NCBI RefSeq assembly: GCF_050948175.1
Contig: NC_135195.1
Coordinates: 10,754,001 to 10,818,000 of the forward strand
DNA from: Xylocopa sonorina
Taxonomy: Eukaryota; Arthropoda; Insecta; Hymenoptera; Apidae
Length of the DNA: 64,000 nt
Direction of reading: 5' to 3'
Shown here: positions 45,576 to 59,400 of the stretch, piece by piece
Numbering within the stretch: position 1 is the stretch's first letter
Layout of the letters: each line of letters starts with the position of its first letter
Notes under the pieces: model-generated
Database searches by the model: none
Told to the model about the DNA's origin: nothing
Seen by the model: the letters and a program-made list of their open reading frames with translations, nothing else
Made by a program: the position numbers and the translations under genes

Positions 45576-48500
45576 GTGAGGACGAACGTTACTTTGCGCG
45601 AACGATCATGCGTTGCTTTCTCAGAGAATTCTCAAAGCGAACTTTAGCTGCACGAGAATACCTTTCCCCCGCGACTCGAGAGCTACTCCTTCACCTGACG
45701 ATACTTCAAACTTTTACAACTGCCGTTTAAGAATAGTTCCCGGCGTTGCCCAGCGCGAGATTTGAAAATAAAATTTCTCGTAACCTCGGCTAGCGCAACA
45801 AGTTTTCTCTCGCTTACCTCCGTTTATTTCCCTGGCAAATCGTGCTGTTTTGTTACGTTTCTGTTTTGCCCCGCTACTCGTTTTAATGTGCCGTTGCAAG
45901 ACCCCAAGTCCTGCAACCGTAAACGTTGCAAGGATTGTCGTTGAATGGCGAGATTCTTAGAACCAATTACGCTACACGTCGGTGATTATGTTTCAGTTGT
46001 CTAAAACCTACATTCGTGGACTTTTGCTGTAACGATAAAGTGATTTTGGTTACGTTTTTGTGGTTTTCTTTTTTAAGTTTTTCCTATGAATTCATTATAG
46101 CGATACGATTCTTTGATTTGACAATGGCGAAAGTCGCGACACTTGGCTGCACGATAGTAAGAGTCGCGATTAACAACGACTGTGAAAACGAACGTTCAAT
46201 CATTTCCCTTGTTGTCCTCGATATCCTTTTATATTCAGATGCGATCTTTTCATTTTAATATTATCATACAACCGATTCCATTACAACAAAGTATTCTCAG
46301 TCGAGCCTTCGAGTTATTCTTTTGCTGTTCCTTTCACTCACGCGCGTTTCTTCGAATCCCTTCATTTGCCCCGTTACACTTTCTTAACGAACTTCTTCTT
46401 CTTCTTCTCGTACAAAATGGAATTAAAACGCGGCCCCTTCAAAAGGCTTTTAAACGAACTTGAATACGAAGCTCCTTGGGCAATGCGCCGGGGAGCATTA
46501 CGTATTTAGAATTTAATTCTCCGCCGGTGAGATCTTTTTTTTCGCCAACGAAATCGCAACGAAACTAGTTCGTGGAAAATTCGTTTGAACCCGTTGTTAG
46601 GAACTATTTGATCCTTTTGCAGAAAGAAAAAGACTACGAGATTTCCGTGGAAGTAAGATTTTTAAAGATCTCTTAATGGATCGCTTCAGATGATTATTGA
46701 AATCACCCATTGAATCGTTTCACGAATAATCGAGCAAACATCAACGAATTGAACGATTTGAGAAGGGACTTAAAAACTTAAGGTTACACGGAAGTTATTA
46801 ATAAACAACGGATGATTTATGTACGCATAAAAGTATAGACTGCGCGTAATATGCAAAGATATACAGAATGACCAGGGTAAAGTGCACATAACATTATTAA
46901 TATCAAGAGGATAAAAAAGAAACTGCTACTTAAGTTTTATTTGTATTTATAAAAACTACATTTGCACGAGTGTCCTTGGTCTAGTTATTAATCCTGTTAA
47001 TAAAAACAAAAAAAAAACAGCTTCAAAAGAAAAAAGAAAGAAACGTGAATATTTTAATATCTTGACGACAATCGATACCTTTGGAACGAAGCCATTCGGA
47101 TTCAACGATAGTTCCTTAAAGCTCCCGCGGTTCCGATCGAACGGAAACGTTCGAGTCAGAGAACGACCGCACCGGATCCTCCGAGGCGCAGCTATTGCGC
47201 ATTTCCGAGAGTTCCGTTTCCCGATCACCGGATACGTGTGCCGGCATTTGCGTGCATTTGCCCGTGGCGGTATCGCCGGGTCCTCGAGCGCGTCAAATCG
47301 AGCTGACACTGTCAAATGCGAAACCTCCCCCTCGTGCCTCGTGGCTGTCGAAAAGGGTTGAGCGTGCGTGAAAATTTATTGTTCAGCTCGCTCGCGTCAC
47401 CAACGCCCTTTGATCGTCTGACATTTTTTATTCATGCGTTAAGCGCCCACGTCCTTCATATTAATCATTGTCTTCTCGTTCCTGTCGCCTCGTCTCGGTG
47501 AAAAGTTCATCCCTTTGTCCGCGACGTTGAATTCATCGCTTTCGGCAGCTGCGCGACCATTAACGTCGAATAAACCTTGCTTGTCGTCCCGTGTCCCGTT
47601 TGTATTTCGTTTGATTCCACGAGCGTAGAAGCGGAAATCGTTAGGCCGCGTTCCGTTGTTTCGTCGGTGGTAATGATACCGTCAGATATGTATTTATGGC
47701 ATGCTGCGAGGCTAGCGAAAGGTGTTTCTGGTGGATTACGTTATTAGCCTTACGAGAGGATCACTTTAATACCGCGACGATCCATTATGGCAGTCAGATT
47801 TGAATTTTCGAGTCATCTTCCGGTTATTTGGATAGTAATGTTGTTTAATCATAGGTTGTTGGATGTGGGATGAATCTATTAAGAGCGAAAGAGGCAAAAG
47901 TAACGCAATCGAAAAGACCACAGATTGCATACATATTCATGCGTTGGACGAAATTAAATGGATTTGTTAGGGGTGTCTGTTTCAAATGCTGATTGTATAG
48001 TTGTCTCGTTGAATATAGAATGGTCGATTAAGATGGTTGCTCTTGCAGAAAAAGTGGGATTATCCGATTTTCTACTAGAAATGTTAATCAACGTTGATTC
48101 AAACCTTAGCAATTTGTAACTTTAAACATTTTATATTCTACATACATTCCTTAGTCATGACTAATTTATACTTATGTGCATAAAGATTCAAGGTCCGGCA
48201 TTTTATGTGAAACAGGCTTGAACGACGCTCGTAAGCCAATTATCATATACGTATCGGTAAAAATTATCTCAAGTTCTCGTTTACCCTCGTCATTTCTGTA
48301 AGAATTCTCATAACGTTTACGTACAGCGCGCATTCTTGAAAACTCTTTTCCTTGAGAAAAGTGTAAATACAAAAATCACTCGTGAAGTTCTCAGAATTAT
48401 TATCTCCTACGTATGGAACGACGTTCAGTTATTGCATAACTTTCCTTGACACATTTTTACCGGTTCTTACCCATCATTTTAGGCAAAATTATCGCTGGTC

Positions 48501-51500
48501 ATACCGTTATCATTGAACAACTGGCTGGTATTTTACATTTCTAATTCGAGATACCGTCTGAATTGTAGAACAGTCATTGTATATAAGTAGATAAGGCGAT
48601 GCATACGTGTTTGATTTATTAGCGCGCTTGGACATTGTTTTTACGTGCGTTCGGTCGAGTCGTTCTATGAAAATTTCTCAGCTACGAATGTTGCGTACGA
48701 CGCGAAATCTATGAATATGATTGATCTGCATACACACGGAAAAAACTTGGCTGGGCTCCTGCGCTAATTATTCAAGGATCGACACAGCGATTAAAGGGAA
48801 TTATATGTGTCGGTTTCGATTACTCGTCGCCCTTGTTTCTTATTACCTGTACTTACGTAAATTTTCGCTCGGAATAAATGCATTTATGGAATAGCAAAAG
48901 TGTTTACAGGTGAAACCGAAGAACGGGTTAATTCGATGAAGCTTTACGTAAAATCGAACGCACCCAGCTGAGATGTTTAATGGTAGCTTTCGAATTAATT
49001 TAGGGGGCGAATAAGCCATAGCGTATGAATGCTGCAATTTTGCAGTTCGGTTGAATTTCGTTAGATCGGCGAAAACAACAGGAATTAAATTCGTATTCAG
49101 ATGGACACGTAGAGAAATCCCGCGGGTTAACCGCAACTTCGTTCCTGCCTCGTGACGGTGCACAAAGTTAGATATTATATTGTTGTTTCGTTGCGGAGTT
49201 TCCGACGTCGCTTTTGGACCAAGTTCCCGAAGTGTGTTCACACGAAATCAGCGTGTAGCGATGCAATCTGCATCAGGCACTTTGCTACCCCCTTCGGGAG
49301 CATCCGAAGAACTCCACCCTCGCCGCGTAATCTCTCCCCTAAAGCTGTTTACAAAATTCGGGAGTGCAAATTTACCGTTTAACTATGCATAACTGAAACT
49401 CTTGGAACGCGGTCCTTAATCAATCGAATGGGATCGAATCTCGACGTTATCGCTGGACTACAGATGTTTCTGCGTATGCACGAAATTTATGAGTTCGCGT
49501 AACGGGGTTAACGACTCGCTGGATCGAATATATTTTTTACATAAATCGAGATTACCCAGCGAGGTGTTAAATATTTATAGAATTCGTCTTGGTAAACGCG
49601 AATGTGGCGACATCCGATCGCAAACGGTTAGCAACATGGTCCGACGTGTCTGTATGTTTTACAGTCAATATTTCGCAACGGAATTGCAAAGATCAAGGCG
49701 CGCAAGTTGTTATTGTCAGTAACATTCGCGATCTGGTTCACCCAGCTACGTCAATCCAGCGAGCTTCAAAGAATGTCGCGGCATCTCAAAGAGTGTCGCA
49801 GGCAGTGTCACGCGAATATCTCTCCTCTGCCTCGACGTCGCCCCATCAACCAACATCTCGTCTCAGCACCGTATGCAAATGCGAAATATAAATATCTGGA
49901 AAGGTACAAAGGAAACTCCTCGTGCATATTCGAAGTTTGCGTGCGCGGGATCGCACGAAAGACATATCCAAATCGAAAATCGCGATAATCGAAACGATCG
50001 ATGAAAGAATTCGAGAAAATACCATTCGCTTACGTTACGGCGCCCTTCGCGTACCACCGTTCCTGGTCCCACTTCGTTCTCCGGCGTCTCCAAGGCCAGA
50101 CGTCGGCGTTAAGTGGCCAGTTTCACGTGGGACGACCAAAGGAGATCGCGAGCGATCACAACGAATCGCACTATTCCATACCGGTCTCCTGTTTCTAGAG
50201 GCTCGTCGAAGGAGAGGGAGAACCGGTGCGAGAGAAGACAACGCGTCCATTATAGTGTTCCTCCTGGAGGCTTAAAACGCAGTACGGCTCGCGGTACCAA
50301 TTCGTGGACCACAGCGTCCCTCACCGTTCCCGCGAACGCTCCAACACGTCGGATTTCGTGACTCCGCGCGAGAATAATGCGTTTCGAAAACAGTGCGCGC
50401 GTTAACTGTCTCGAATCGCGCAGTGAAAACGATTGAGAAGTGTTCGTTTTTCGCGAAACGCGTTGGTTCACGGCGAAGGTACAGTCGAGGGAGGTCCTTC
50501 GTGTTATTCGAATCACGCAGAGAGGCGGGAATATTAACTTCGTATCGAACATCAGACGTTGGAATGTATTTAGATTGGAATTCTCGAGATCCTCGAGATG
50601 ATTAAGACAATATTGATGTTACTCCGTGGCGTGGGAGTGACTTCACCCGTCTGAATTTTCGGTTTGGATTCCGTTCGGCTTCGGTGGTCGATGTTATTTC
50701 AACTCTTGGCAGATTTCAACTCTTCTTGATCGCTCGCGCCGACTTTTAAATACCGTCTGATCCTGTTCCTTTTACACGCGAGGTGGTTCTCTTCTGTTTT
50801 TCTATCGAGCGTACCTTTTTTGGAAACATTCATTGTAAGGCTCTTGAAAATACCAACTCCATAGTTTTTAAACCGGTTTCGAATGTCTCGTACGCTTGGT
50901 GGGATTTTCGAAACTGTTCAATTCATTTCTCTCGACTTGTTTTATTGGTTCACAGTGTCATTTGTATGTTTCTATTAAAGTTGCGCGCGCTGTGTAACTT
51001 GAAAAGCGATGCGATTAACGTTTTCAGCGGTGCACTTGCGATTTATTCTCTATTGTATTTTTACGTTACACTGAATTGCCTCGATTTCGATGATACGCGG
51101 ATTTCTGTGAGGAATTTATTATTCTATGAACGCGGTTTTTCTCAATGGAAATATCGAATGCGTTAAAAAGTGGCTTCTAAAATGCATCGGGAATGGTAGT
51201 TGGTAGAATTAAAAGAGTTAATGACGGAACAATGAATGGAAATGGCGATCCTTGCAGTACAATCGATTTTGGTCTGAAATTATAAACTCGAATTAATAAC
51301 TACGAAGTAATTAATAACTGTTTCCAATTTTCAATCCAACTGGAGTAGCTTTGCAGTCCACTTGTGCCCGTTTCACTCGAAACATCCACGACAAATCCAA
51401 TAATTTAAAATCATCTCACGTACGCGTCCAACATTTTTTTTTATATTTTAATCTCATGTTTCTGAACGCGATGCTATCCGGTTCAGAAACATCCCTTGGT

Positions 51501-53153
51501 GCTAATAAAACGATCGTTTATTGAAATGTTCGGAAACGTTGCGAAAATAACAAAAAAAACCTCTTGTCGTTTTACCAGGATTTCTACTCCACAATTTATT
51601 ACGGTTCTATCCTGTTTGCTTTTGTAACGAGCACTGCCAATGTTTATACGCTCTTTGCTTACCGTATTCGTATCCCGTAATTACGTTTGAGTAATTATAG
51701 AAACTGGGACAGGTCGAATGAATTACGCACGAATTTACATATATAAAAGTCCTGTTTCAGTGAAAAGCAAGAATTCCATTCCTTCGTCGAGTTAAGTTGT
51801 CTTAGGATGCGATAAAAGTAGTTGAATAATACGATAAGATCGATAAGAGATAAAAAGATAATCGAGTAGATCTCATAATGAGTCAACGAGTTTGAAGATG
51901 TTTTGATTCATATTTTCTCACTGTCTGACGATGGATTCACCGGCAATTAGAAAGTCGAGTTGATATAACAATATTGCGAGGTATTATTACAGCTTACGTA
52001 GCTACTGGATAATTTAATATTGCACGCTACGCAACGTGTTTAGTCATTCGTAACAAATAAGAAGTCATGAATATTTGTTTCATTTTGCATTCGTCATAAA
52101 TACATTTCCTTGTATCTATTTCATTCTAGCCTTTGTATCCGATCGAATCTGTCAGTGGAATCATTTTTTGGATCATCGACGGATATATAAATGCTAAAAC
52201 AAGTAGAATAATGGAATAATGCTTTAACTGGTCGCTGTATTCGCGTACAAAGCGTTCACTGTCGTGAATAATATACTAAACTGATGATTCAAATTTCCTC
52301 GCGTTGCAGAAATACCGTACGTTTTAATTGGAAATTCTCACGAACGGTATGCGTACATCCTACGACAACTAAGCGACATTTGAAATGGAGATAATGGATA
52401 TAAATGTTTGAAAATAGTTCCGAGGTGTCGATTTGAATTTATTATGAGGTGCGAGTCAACGCGTTCACCTCGCAGCATATACGTCTTGCCAATACATTAT
52501 GTCCAAACAAGTCATAAACTTCTGTTCATTGTCAAAGTCACGACGACACATCAGTCTTCCTTTGTCTCTCCTCGAAGGAGCATCGTTGTCGCCTAACCGT
52601 GAATTAAATATCGTTTCGTCGCTGTTCCAAAATTTCAGTAACTGCGCGTAACGTGGATTCATTTTCGTTTCGTTTAAAGGTAATACGAAGTGTATAGCGA
52701 ATCGGTAATTCGAATGAATAACAATTAGAACTCTCCGGAAAGTGCGTGTTGCGTAGTTCGATCGCCATTTCCAATTATTTTTCGACTGTTAATTGGGATA
52801 AACAGTTCCGGAACAACACATTATTACGTACACGTACAAAATTCAACATTCATTTATTATATTAGTTACAATGGTATGCTTCTCTTTTTGTTCACGTTTC
52901 CATTGTTCGTTTTGCCCGAGCGAATTGAAATGTTGAAACGCGCGATATTTTCTTATTTTTAATAACATAACCCGGTAACGTGTTTCGAAACAGGTGTATA
53001 TATTTTTACGTTTCACGTACCGTTGTCAATAATAAATTCTTCGCTGAGGTACACACGCGTGGTTCGCGTAGGACTTCTGAGAAATTTCTAATTAAAACCG
53101 CGATTCTGGCGAAACTTTAAAAGGTGATTCGCACGTACGTATGCGTGGGAGAA
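45576..53153 (+). other. Non-coding, probably intron
   Basis: No supported exon. GC-richer blocks at about 47060-47500 and 49900-50600 may be regulatory, but no specific motif set was identified. Confidence 0.5.
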
Positions 53154-53161
53154 TATAAAAG
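53154..53161 (+). promoter_or_regulatory. TATA box TATAAAAG
   Basis: Perfect TATAAAAG, 202 bases upstream of the ATG of the candidate first exon. Transcription would start near 53185. Confidence 0.5.
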
Positions 53162-53355
53162 TGCGTATTTCACGGCGTGCCGGTGACATAATGCACCTGG
53201 ATAAGAACTGAACGTGAATGACGTCGGTACAACTGGCAGTGAAACTGCGGGTCTGAAGCAGATCGAAAAGGAAAGTGCAGAAGCGCATCTGCGACCGTAG
53301 TGGTCGTCGTCTCCTGCTGCTTGTTAGTGGCTCGTCCCCCTGAAACGACAGAAAA

Positions 53356-53444
53356 ATGTTCATCGATTGCATACCCTGGTTAAATTGTCTCAGACCATGC
53401 ACGACATCCCCGGAAACTCCGAAAGTCTATGGGCTGAGCTTCAA
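53356..53444 (+). CDS. Candidate alternative first coding exon, Cys/Trp-containing N-terminus
   Basis: ATG in an A-rich context (gaaaaATG) opens 29 codons plus two bases before a perfect donor gtgagt at 53445. It starts MFIDCIPWLNCLRPC and ends KVYGLSF plus a split codon. The clustered Cys near hydrophobic residues could be a palmitoylation or membrane-association signal (inference). Together with the TATA box 200 bases upstream it looks like a genuine promoter-proximal exon. It exits in phase 2, so it could replace the exon at 45523. Gene identity is unknown to me. Confidence 0.5.
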
Positions 53445-56400
53445 GTGAGTTTTTCTTCTTTCCTCCTTTACTTTCTCTAATCACTACGTGTCATACATAT
53501 ATTTCTGCGTTTTTTTATGCAAGATGTACAAAATTAGGGAGCAGCTGAAACTTTTCGATGATTGAAATCGACTTGCGTGGCAAGTTCGAAGGAAGCACTT
53601 CGCACGTTACGAATTCTATACTGCGAAATACTTTAGTTTTAAGAGTAGCAACTGTTTCGAAGAGCATTAGATAGAACAATAGAAGCACGATGTTCGTTGG
53701 CACCGTTGATCTTCTTAATATGAGAGGAGCAGTGTTTTACTTGAAACTTCGAAATTTACACTGTCGCCAGTGACGAGCAAGTGTATACCGTGGATGTACT
53801 GTAGAGATTAAGTTTATGTGAATTGTCAAAAGTCGGTTTGCAATCAGCGTCGTTGACAATTTCATTTGAATGTCTCGAATCTATCATCGATCGACGAAAA
53901 ATTCGCGAAAATGAATCTCGCGTTTCCAAATGAAAGGGGCGAGGAATTTTCACCATTTCCATTACAGTTTGCTCGATGTTTGGATTTCTGTTCCATTTCT
54001 TCTTTTAATTCATCGCACTTTATTTCATTCTGCTCGGAAATTTATTATCCCTCGATGGCACGATTCCTCACGTGACAAAGTTAGATAAAAAAGAGGCTAC
54101 TATCGTAGCTAAACAATGAGATTTATTTTATTTCCCCCCTGTTTCTTGAATTACGATATAACACTGCAATTTAACGTGCACGAGCGCACGACAGCGTAAT
54201 ATTTCACCCGAGCGTGGCACATCGAAATCGGTAAAATACCGGTCTGAGGTCTATTTCATCTTCCCGCTCGAATTGTGACGCGCCGTTCGAGTTTAACGTG
54301 CTCCAATTTATAACCGAACCCACCGAATTTTTCGTTTCTCCGCCGAAAATTCATCGAGATCAATCGAACGGCACTCGAGGGTTGTCCCGTTTCGTTCGCC
54401 GGCAGAATTATGATATCGCATTGAATTTTCACGGATTCGTATTTATAACGAGCTCCTGGAACACACAATTTCACGTTTGACAGCCTGTACCGAGCATCGA
54501 TAGAGCGGCATTCAAGGTTTACTTTATTTTCCTTGCCTTTTGGAAATATTGTGGAACGCTGGAGTTTGATACAGGCTGTTGCAAACGCTGCGAACTGCAT
54601 CGAGAAACGATGGAAATCTCAGAAAAACGACTGCAACGTTTGAAGTCGATCCAATTTCAATAAAAATTGTCAGGATACACGCGAATATACGTTGCTAGTA
54701 AAAATTTGCTTATATACGTGGTTACCGCCTTGCGAGTGACAGCAACTTGTTATCACCAGTAGCTAACGTTCGCGTCGCACGTGACAAACCCGTTGATGTC
54801 ATCCAACGTGAAAGTGATAATCGGTATGTACATATGCAAATGTTAAAACGCCTGGCGTGTACTTGTTTCGCGAAAATTCTTCCACGATTCGTCAGAATAA
54901 CCGGTCGCTTTTGCGGCGGCCTGTACAATTCACGTTCGCAGCCATTCTTGGAATTGTGCAAAGCGTATGTTAATTCGTTGGTAGTTCGCGGTTGCTGAAA
55001 GTTTCGCGGAACGAAATTAGGGCAGGCTTTCTCGTTCGCTGCTCAAATTTTAACGAATCGCCCCCGATCCCCCATTCTTAGCCACGACGGGATTCTATTT
55101 CTCGACGAAACACATAGATCGTCGATTTATTTTGGCAACGGCTTTCGTGGATACTCCGCGCCGCAGAGGGCTAAATGTTTCATAATCATCGATTTCCTAT
55201 ACCACCTGTGCTCTTCCTTTCGTCTGACCGCAAAGAGGTTACCGATTTCTCGATATTGATGTTCCACGTATTATAAATGCTCGTTACGGGCATAATTTCT
55301 CGCGATTTCGAGGAATTTCACGATCCAAGTGTATGGATCGTCACGTTGGTATATAAATGTTAACTGTGACGTAATTTTGATGTACTGAAGGTTGCAGCAG
55401 GAATTTCTTTACTTTACTTACTTAATCGAATAAGAGAGGCAAAGCATTTTTTTTACATCATGGTATCAGCGAAGTCGCGGCTATTTTATTACAGTTCCAA
55501 AGTTGGCCTAACGTACAGGGTGCTTGAATAACTAACTCGTCTATTTTCCGACTCGGAAAAGTTCGTCGTCGCCATGTTAATACTTCTTCTTTTACATAAT
55601 AAATGTAACGACGAAGTTTGAAGTTTTTCAATCTTTAAAAGCACCAGCTCGTGCAATTTCATTACGACTACCGCGCGTATACCTGATGGTTATGTGAATG
55701 ATAAACCAGTTACACGAATTTATGTAAGGTGTATCTCGCTGGAAATATTAACCGCGTCAAATTGAACTTGAACGCGAGAGGGTTCGCTACCGGAAGCAGA
55801 GGCACGCGTTTATGTACTCGAAAGAATGAACGCTGCAGGAACGCTTGGCCAAAAAGAAAGAGAAGAACCTTTTTAATTTTCTCGTTTACGTAATGCGCGA
55901 AGAAAAACTATCCGATATTTAACGCGACGTTACACGCGAAATAATAGCGCGTTTCCGCGGAATATCGTGCGGGTGCTCCTAGCTTAGTACGCTGTCGTAA
56001 TTTATGCTTGAAAAGTGTTCGACCATTGGTTTATGTAATTCATAGGCAGAACGATACTTCACGGTAATGGCACGGTGCATTAGACGGAGGGGCTCAGTTC
56101 GCGTTGTTTAATAAAGCGAAGTGTCTATGAATCTACGTACCACAGCCTATGTCCTTACGGAACAAACCTCTCTCTCCTACGCGCGCAGCACACATCACGC
56201 CTTTTACCAAGCGAACGAAAGTTCAATGCGAACGAGTTTGCGAAACACTCGATCGCGAGCACGCTCGTTCCTATCGCGTGCCTGTTTTCCTCTCTTAACA
56301 ATTTTCTAAGGCAAGGACAACGATAAAAGTTAGCTGCGCTTAGAAATCGCGCAGGCGTGTAAAATTAGCGGTGGCCCTCTCGAAAATTCGTTCAGCCGGT

Positions 56401-59400
56401 CGGTTAACGCGGTTCTGGCCGGTCCATAAATTCCGTTGTCGGAAACGAGCGCGTACACCCACTTAATCTTCGTTCGATACGGTACGGAACGAACAGTCGA
56501 ACTATTTCTAATCAACGTTAGCCTCGATCCGAGCGAGCGCGCGAAGTGTTGCCGAGCGGAATAAACAAATTAACGTCGACGGGGACCACGGTCGCCACGG
56601 TTAGCAACAATTTCCCGGTTAGGGGGCTCCTTCGTTTCACAACCGCTCGCCCACGCTCAATTTCCGTTATCGAGGAACTTTCGGATTGAAATTAACGCTG
56701 GGAACACTTGGTTACGCCGCCTGTACTTTCTGATATGATTTTATTACCAGCGAAACGATCCTGCTTAGAACGCTTTACGTAGCAGCTTTATCGTTGCTGA
56801 ATAGGCTGGGGATTTTATGCTAGCACGCTATTTATCTCGAAATATCGAGAGATCAAGGATCCGTTCGAACACGTTCTCGTTTGCGATTAGTCGAATCTAC
56901 ATTGTTATTATATGCATTGTATTAATATGTGACAGTAGGAGATGAACGCGAACAATGGTTCTCGATTACGTTGGATTACCAATACAAATTTTTGAGTTGG
57001 CTGATTGGCAATTGCTCTATCCACTGCTAGCGTTTCCCACTGCACACAACTCTACAGCTTACATCTGGGATTCATAATTTAACACATTATTGACGGTGTT
57101 CTGGCAAGTGTGTACAGCGAGTAACTCTAATATTTGGACGATACATAATTTTCAGCGAGCCGTGAGAAAGTAATTTGAAAAATTACGCTGCACACGGCAC
57201 TAATTAACCGAGCACAGCTGGTACATTTGTACAACAAAGTGGATAATGTTTTAGCTGGTCAAATAAACGAGTAACGTTAAACGTGGACAATGCTGGTAAA
57301 TATCGCGGAATAACGTTACTATATAATCGCCCTTTCGTAACGATGACGTACATATCTGAATTAATGATTTTTCATTTGTACTCGAATATCGAGCAAGGAT
57401 TTACATACGTAAATGAACTGCGTGTCCTCAAATACATAAATGATAATGCTTTTAATGATTCGTTAATAATAATATGCGTTCGTATGTAACGTGTTCGTTA
57501 ATAATTGACGTTAATAACAATACTCACGTAATAAAAATTTCATGAACACTCACAATTAATTTTTAGAGAAGAATCGTTAGATACGAACCATCTTGCACAG
57601 GCATTCGTTACACTGTCTTTAATACACACGTACAATTCTCATCTCGTCGCATCGTCCGGCTCGGTTGACCCCGAGCCCCCATTTTTCTAAGGGGCGGGAA
57701 AAACTTTTTCGGTGATGACTTCCCTCGGATAGGCGTCGACTTTGTTCCCGCGCAGAAGGCATTAGCCGGAGTCCAGCGGATGCAAAGGTATGACGTGGTG
57801 CGCGAGCACAAAAGCGGGGCCGGGAATCCCTAAATGGGTCGCAGCTTTTTGATTGAGCTTTCAGTACTTGAATGGCCGGGCGCACGGTTTGCTCACCTCT
57901 CGCGCCTCCTTTCACGCTTCCTCATTGTAATCCCCCCGAGTGAAAATGATTCCTTAGCCGGGTCCTTCGCAATAAGAGTCAAACGGAATGCTCGCCCTCT
58001 CTTTTTCCCGCTCGTGTCCCTCGCGTTCCTATCGTTCCGGCAGATGTGCTCGTCGAGAGACGAGACTCTGACTTTGGTCCACTCAATTTAGCCTCCCCTT
58101 TGAATCGTCTCTCCTCGCTGTCGTCGACTGGTGTTTTTTATCTCCGCGTTTATTCTTCTGCGCCAAGGCGAGAGTATCTCAGATTCGATGATCGATTGTG
58201 AACACGGCGGAAACGTTGAGAGTAACAAAAATTAATAGAATAATTTATCGCTTTCCTGCTAAATTATTTCTACGCGAGAACACTTTTGCAGCAGCACGAT
58301 GCGCGTCATAGTAGTCGGTGGCAAGAACCGTTTCATCGCGGTTGTACATTGCTATCAGCTTTAAGATTTAAGACTACATTGGAGAGTATAGCGCTCGATT
58401 TCAGGTAGATCAATCTGAAAGACAATTAGATCGATCTGAACCGTTCCATCGCGCTTATAATACGTTCATTTAAGAGATCCTTTCCTCTCGAAATGGAAAC
58501 CAAGCTTGGAAAGGAGGAAAGAGTGTCCCCTTATAACTTCCGATCGGACGCGTCCACCGTTCTGTTTGTCTTTCACCCTCATCCCTCTCGTTCAACTTCT
58601 GCGGGGAATTAAATTCCATTATAAGTTGGTGGCTCCTCGAGAGAGAGAGAGAGAGAGAGAGGGAAGACTATCGCGTTGCTTACTTTTCTCTCCTTCTCCG
58701 TTCCTTTTACTTTCCCTCTCCTGTTCATTTTTTGTGCCAACCAGAAATCGAAACCTGGTCTTCCTTGACATTCATTCAGAAATGAAATTACAGCCACTCG
58801 TTTCGCCGCGCGTGAGGTCAAGGATTCGAGCGCGATGGTTCCCGTTCGCCGGGTAATACCTTAATGGCGGCGCTTTAATTCGAGCGATCGTCGAGGATTC
58901 GTGGACTTGTCGCGCGTTCGACGTTCATGATTGTCGGCGTTGAATCGACGAGGAACTGGTTTTGTCGGCTATAATCGCGCGTAAGCGTCCGCGTTAAAGT
59001 ATCGTGACGTTAATTGATCAATTTTATCGTTTAAATCAGACGTGTTTCATTACCGCGCATGGTACACGGGCTAAATTTTCTCTACTCGAGGACAGGCATT
59101 TTTTCCTGATCGATTTACTTGTTTCGAGTGATCACTTTCGGTGGGTTGCGTCTAAAATTAGGTGTACAGAGGCACTGCAGTGACGTTTGATACCTCAAAC
59201 GAGGTTACGCGCAAGGAAGCTTCTACGGTGGCACTTGCTCCGTTCAAAGGGTAGAAGGATGTTATCCAAACAAAAATGTAATGAACTCAGGTGGCACTGG
59301 TATACCACTCCTTTTGTTGGTCTTCGAACTCGAGGCGACACTCGAGAGTCGGTCTTATTATCTGAACTTTTAAAGTTACTATCAACCCTTATTATACGAA

